DNA of 64,000 nt from Variovorax brevis (GTDB taxonomy: Bacteria; Pseudomonadota; Gammaproteobacteria; Burkholderiales; Burkholderiaceae_C). The notes beneath the pieces are model-generated. The model did not search any database. It was not told the DNA's origin and saw only the letters and a list, made by a program, of their open reading frames with translations. The position numbers and the translations under genes were made by a program. Positions 62,201 through 64,000 of the stretch are shown here, piece after piece. The first letter of the stretch is position 1. Every line of letters begins with the position of its first letter. The stretch lies in contig NZ_JASZYG010000001.1 in assembly GCF_030317105.1 (NCBI RefSeq), positions 62,001 to 126,000 on the forward strand, written 5' to 3'.

Positions 62201-64000
62201 CGTGGTGTCGAGCACGGGCGGCAGCATCACCGGCACTACGGGCACCTGGGCCGCGCCCGGCAGCTCGGGCGTGCCCTTCACCGGCAGCGTGACCGATCTG
62301 CTTGCCGTCAACGGCGACATCCAGGGCTTCGACGGCGGCGACACGCTGCGGCTGGCCACCGCCATCGAGAACACCGGCGGGGGCGGCGCCTTTGATGTCA
62401 CGACGTCCATCACGCTGCCTGTGGGCCTGAGCTTCGTGGGCGGTGCGCTGACTGACACCATCAAGGTGTACCGCGGCGACGGCACGCAACTGTTGCTCGG
62501 CACGGACTTCAGCGTGACGGGCAACACTGTCACCTTCCTCGACCCGGTCGGCTTTCCCTCGCTGCTGCCCGGCCGTGCCGGCAGCGCTGGCGACACCAGT
62601 GGCGCCAACCTGGTCGTCATCACCTATGACGTGGTGGTCGACGCTGCCATTGCGACCAGCAGCACGCTGCAAAGCACCGCAACGCTGAGCAACTACGCAG
62701 GCGCAAATGGCGGTGGCGACTTCACGCCGGCCGACCTGACGGAGGTCGCCCTCGAACAGGTCGGCGTGCCGACGATCACCAAGGTCTTTGCCGGCGGCAC
62801 GCTGGACGACACCGATTCCAGTTCGGCCAGCACCACGGGTGCCGATGTGGTCATTGGCGAGACGATGCTCTACGACATCGTCGTCACCATGCCCGAAGGC
62901 ACAGCGCTGAACCTGCGCGTGGACGACCTCGTGCCGCCCGGCATGAGCCTGGACACAAGCTTCAACGGCATCGGCTACCAACTCATCACCACGGCGGCTG
63001 GCAGCGGCGCGCTCACGGCCGACTTCAACGGCACGCTGACCATCGGTTCGGTGGCCGGCGTTGGCGGCACGGCAGGCGCCGACGGCGTCGATGCGCGGAT
63101 GACTTTCACGGCCAATTCGACCGCAGCCGACAACGTCATCGGCAACAACAGCTTCGTGATCCGTGTGCGCTTGATCGCCGATAACGTCATTGCCAACCAG
63201 GCGGGCACCACGCTGGTGAACAACACCCAGCTGGTCTACAGCGACCCGGATTCCGACACGCCCAATGGCACCACGCCCATCGAGCGCGTGATAGCGCGCG
63301 GGGGCGCGCAGCCGACCGCCACCGTGCGCGAACCAACGCTCACCGTCACGCAGTCGACCAATGCCCTTCCTCCACTGGGCGTCGACTTCGGCGACGCCGT
63401 GGAGTACACGATCACCATCAGCAACGGCAGCAGTGCAAGCGACTTCGATGCCTATGACATCAGCCTCAACGACGTGCTGCCGGCCCAGCTGAACGGACTG
63501 ACGCTTGCCGGGGTGACCTATGCGGGCGGCGCCACCAACAACGGCGGCAGCGACTTCGCCATCGTGGGCGGCGTGCTGCAAAGCGTGAGCGGCGCCAACA
63601 TCGACATCGTCAAGGGCGGCAGCATCGTGCTGCGCGTCACGGGAACCGTTTCCGCGACAGCCCAGAACGTGCCCAGCATCGACAACACTGCCACGGTGCA
63701 ATGGACCAGCCTGAACGGCGCCGACAGCACGGCGCAGGCTGGCGAGCGCACCGGCGTGGACGGACCGCTCAGTGGCGGCACGCTGAACAACTACCAGAAC
63801 GCGGGCAGCATCCGCATCGAAGTGCTCAACGGCGTGGAATTGTCGCGCGTCGGCGGGCTGGTCGACACGCCCATATCGCCTGAAGGCACCGCCGGATTGG
63901 ATGAGCAGGTGGCCATCGGCGAGATCGTGCGCTATCGCGTGGTGTCGGCGATCGGGGAGGGTGAAACCAACGACTACCGCATTCAGGTCACGCTGGACCC
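59283..64000 (+). CDS. giant DUF4347 adhesin-like surface protein (partial)
   Basis: The frame is open to the end of the window (over 1570 codons), so the C-terminus is missing. The start is the ATG at 59283 (AGAAGAAGGG upstream); an in-frame ATG at 59223 is possible. The motif ALEPRIMFDGAA near the N-terminus and the DUF4347 domain (VDSIQILSHGAAGQFTLG, LKPGADIQLYGCDVG) mark very large repeat proteins exported and attached to the cell surface. The rest is Thr/Asp/Gly-rich beta domains with repeated units resembling DUF11/cadherin-like modules (e.g. TPGDTLTYTIQVN, DFGDAVEYTITISN). The likely role is adhesion or biofilm. Confidence 0.85.
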   Translation, partial: MGILAALIDGIGRLGGVAFDKPAPSSRDAFKPQRQAMALEPRIMFDGAAASAADQHHNNDPAQAADSAAEHPATPPRAVGEPAAATAAPAPAPAHTLLVVDSRIEQSQSLTATPPAGVSVLVVKPGEDGLAAISAALKQLGQVDSIQILSHGAAGQFTLGSQTVSSDNVDQLAPVLESWHVSLKPGADIQLYGCDVGAGPTGQILVNELAHWTGADVAASRDATGSASAGGNWTLETSVGVIDKPIALSAGTLASFDGLLDNASPTVTLSSAGTDVLLGGQFSFTASFTNPSSQVGFAPFIDVFLPATGKDGDDGATFVSATYLGQAIKTYTVTFDANGDATHPLAKDITGAAVVLHAANFGMRAGDQLIVLQLPNASITQGQPSVDIVVTGRLSNLADTTASDPAPDLLIRARGGFQFGNESADDPTLDPTLIEAGTHNFNIHPTVVSLSQSVPMTDGQTVTGPNYPHTINVTASAAAGQTVTDVVISQDVPNNILVTGIAPGAGGVLSSITTSTGAVLTAPGDIQAAFTAGDYITNYTITYATLTGTAVSTVTFYVPEVDANGVPVIDPVSGAPVTITVAPPEASASWTPLDPRDVASGTITASGTGGSASFTAQPLALYKEAVVTTNVGSPAPTPGDTLTYTIQVNMSDYFAFGENVLTEGGFTGVDELSDGQTFVAGSGVLSYTVGGVTKTAAMVSTVTPHPDGTTTLTLDIGQTLRNAGETSGALAGDLAFDPVRDGATTMTITYRTIIGQNITVPNPDPINEGDSVGNNATISATLLEDRVNLTGGSATDSDTTGTEVTPSRVDIEIVDVNGSLPPGTVELHPGDIVTFQISYDLVTGDYEQFILTGYLPLPLFDLSAVTWAGGTGVGQYVLGPGHTSPDTLSSVTNGAGNSIVFDFGDNDNPGVNGSRIEVRFTLKVSDTPFGDQRSVTAQAQSDQLTTIDQTHLLSQDAVVIQSVAEPVLGISHGVVSSTGGSITGTTGTWAAPGSSGVPFTGSVTDLLAVNGDIQGFDGGDTLRLATAIENTGGGGAFDVTTSITLPVGLSFVGGALTDTIKVYRGDGTQLLLGTDFSVTGNTVTFLDPVGFPSLLPGRAGSAGDTSGANLVVITYDVVVDAAIATSSTLQSTATLSNYAGANGGGDFTPADLTEVALEQVGVPTITKVFAGGTLDDTDSSSASTTGADVVIGETMLYDIVVTMPEGTALNLRVDDLVPPGMSLDTSFNGIGYQLITTAAGSGALTADFNGTLTIGSVAGVGGTAGADGVDARMTFTANSTAADNVIGNNSFVIRVRLIADNVIANQAGTTLVNNTQLVYSDPDSDTPNGTTPIERVIARGGAQPTATVREPTLTVTQSTNALPPLGVDFGDAVEYTITISNGSSASDFDAYDISLNDVLPAQLNGLTLAGVTYAGGATNNGGSDFAIVGGVLQSVSGANIDIVKGGSIVLRVTGTVSATAQNVPSIDNTATVQWTSLNGADSTAQAGERTGVDGPLSGGTLNNYQNAGSIRIEVLNGVELSRVGGLVDTPISPEGTAGLDEQVAIGEIVRYRVVSAIGEGETNDYRIQVTLD

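Noticed and set aside
61947..63701. Long minus-strand frame inside the adhesin-like gene
   Set aside because: The plus frame is open throughout and shows repeated beta modules with a DUF4347 domain; the minus frame is low-complexity.

Overview
The window is GC-rich chromosomal DNA, most likely from a beta-proteobacterium of the order Burkholderiales (Comamonadaceae-like). The clues are the large NAD-glutamate dehydrogenase, a Bvg/Evg-type phosphorelay pair, a TadA-hydrolase fusion, DUF1254/DUF1214 proteins and the codon use. It is a patchwork: ordinary chromosomal genes at both ends and a heavily scarred accessory region of about 32 kb between them.

Bases 1-9.9 kb look catabolic. A secreted DUF1214 protein, membrane proteins and a phenol-pathway-type outer-membrane protein are followed by a divergent AraC regulator and a MymA/EthA-type flavin monooxygenase. 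Then come an alpha/beta hydrolase, a second AraC regulator, a short-chain dehydrogenase and a second DUF1254/DUF1214 protein. The DUF1214 + membrane-protein pair is present twice, and the second membrane gene has decayed. The gene content recalls the virS-mymA locus of mycobacteria. A direct repeat with a 21-bp period sits in the divergent promoter.

Bases 10-32.9 kb are a mosaic of mobile-element debris and probable defence genes. The debris comprises an IS1595 element, a solo IS1595 end, an integron integrase (intI) broken by two frameshifts and by an intact IS21 element with a 7-bp target duplication, an IS66 relic, and scraps of prkA and of a DUF2252 gene. The candidate defence genes are a CD-NTase-like nucleotidyltransferase coupled to a DUF6602/PD-(D/E)XK-like protein, a DUF559-RecQ helicase fusion coupled to a coiled-coil protein, and a DEDDh exonuclease coupled to a 63-aa protein. 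An HTH protein and a 94-aa protein ending in the SSB tail DDDIPF lie next to them. A second nucleotidyltransferase-like gene follows a (CT)26 microsatellite, and its partner gene runs in frame into glutamate dehydrogenase.

Bases 32.9-42.7 kb hold the glutamate dehydrogenase body, a two-gene CBASS-like locus (SLATT membrane effector plus SMODS-type CD-NTase with an apparent frameshift), an intact IS5-type element and a tyrosine integrase. The integrase abuts a 45-bp 3' fragment of tRNA-Asn, which marks one end of an integrated island. The complete tRNA, the other end, is not in the window.

Bases 42.7-64 kb are chromosomal. They carry a class III cyclase/AAA/TPR protein, a DyP peroxidase-cytochrome P450-like fusion, and a BvgA/BvgS-like pair whose sensor has an apparent frameshift in a G5 run. 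After these come a PaiB-type flavoprotein, a TadA-alpha/beta hydrolase fusion, an LD-carboxypeptidase, a cyclase-FHA protein and the start of a giant DUF4347 adhesin-like protein that runs off the end.

All family names come from reading motifs by eye; no database search was run.
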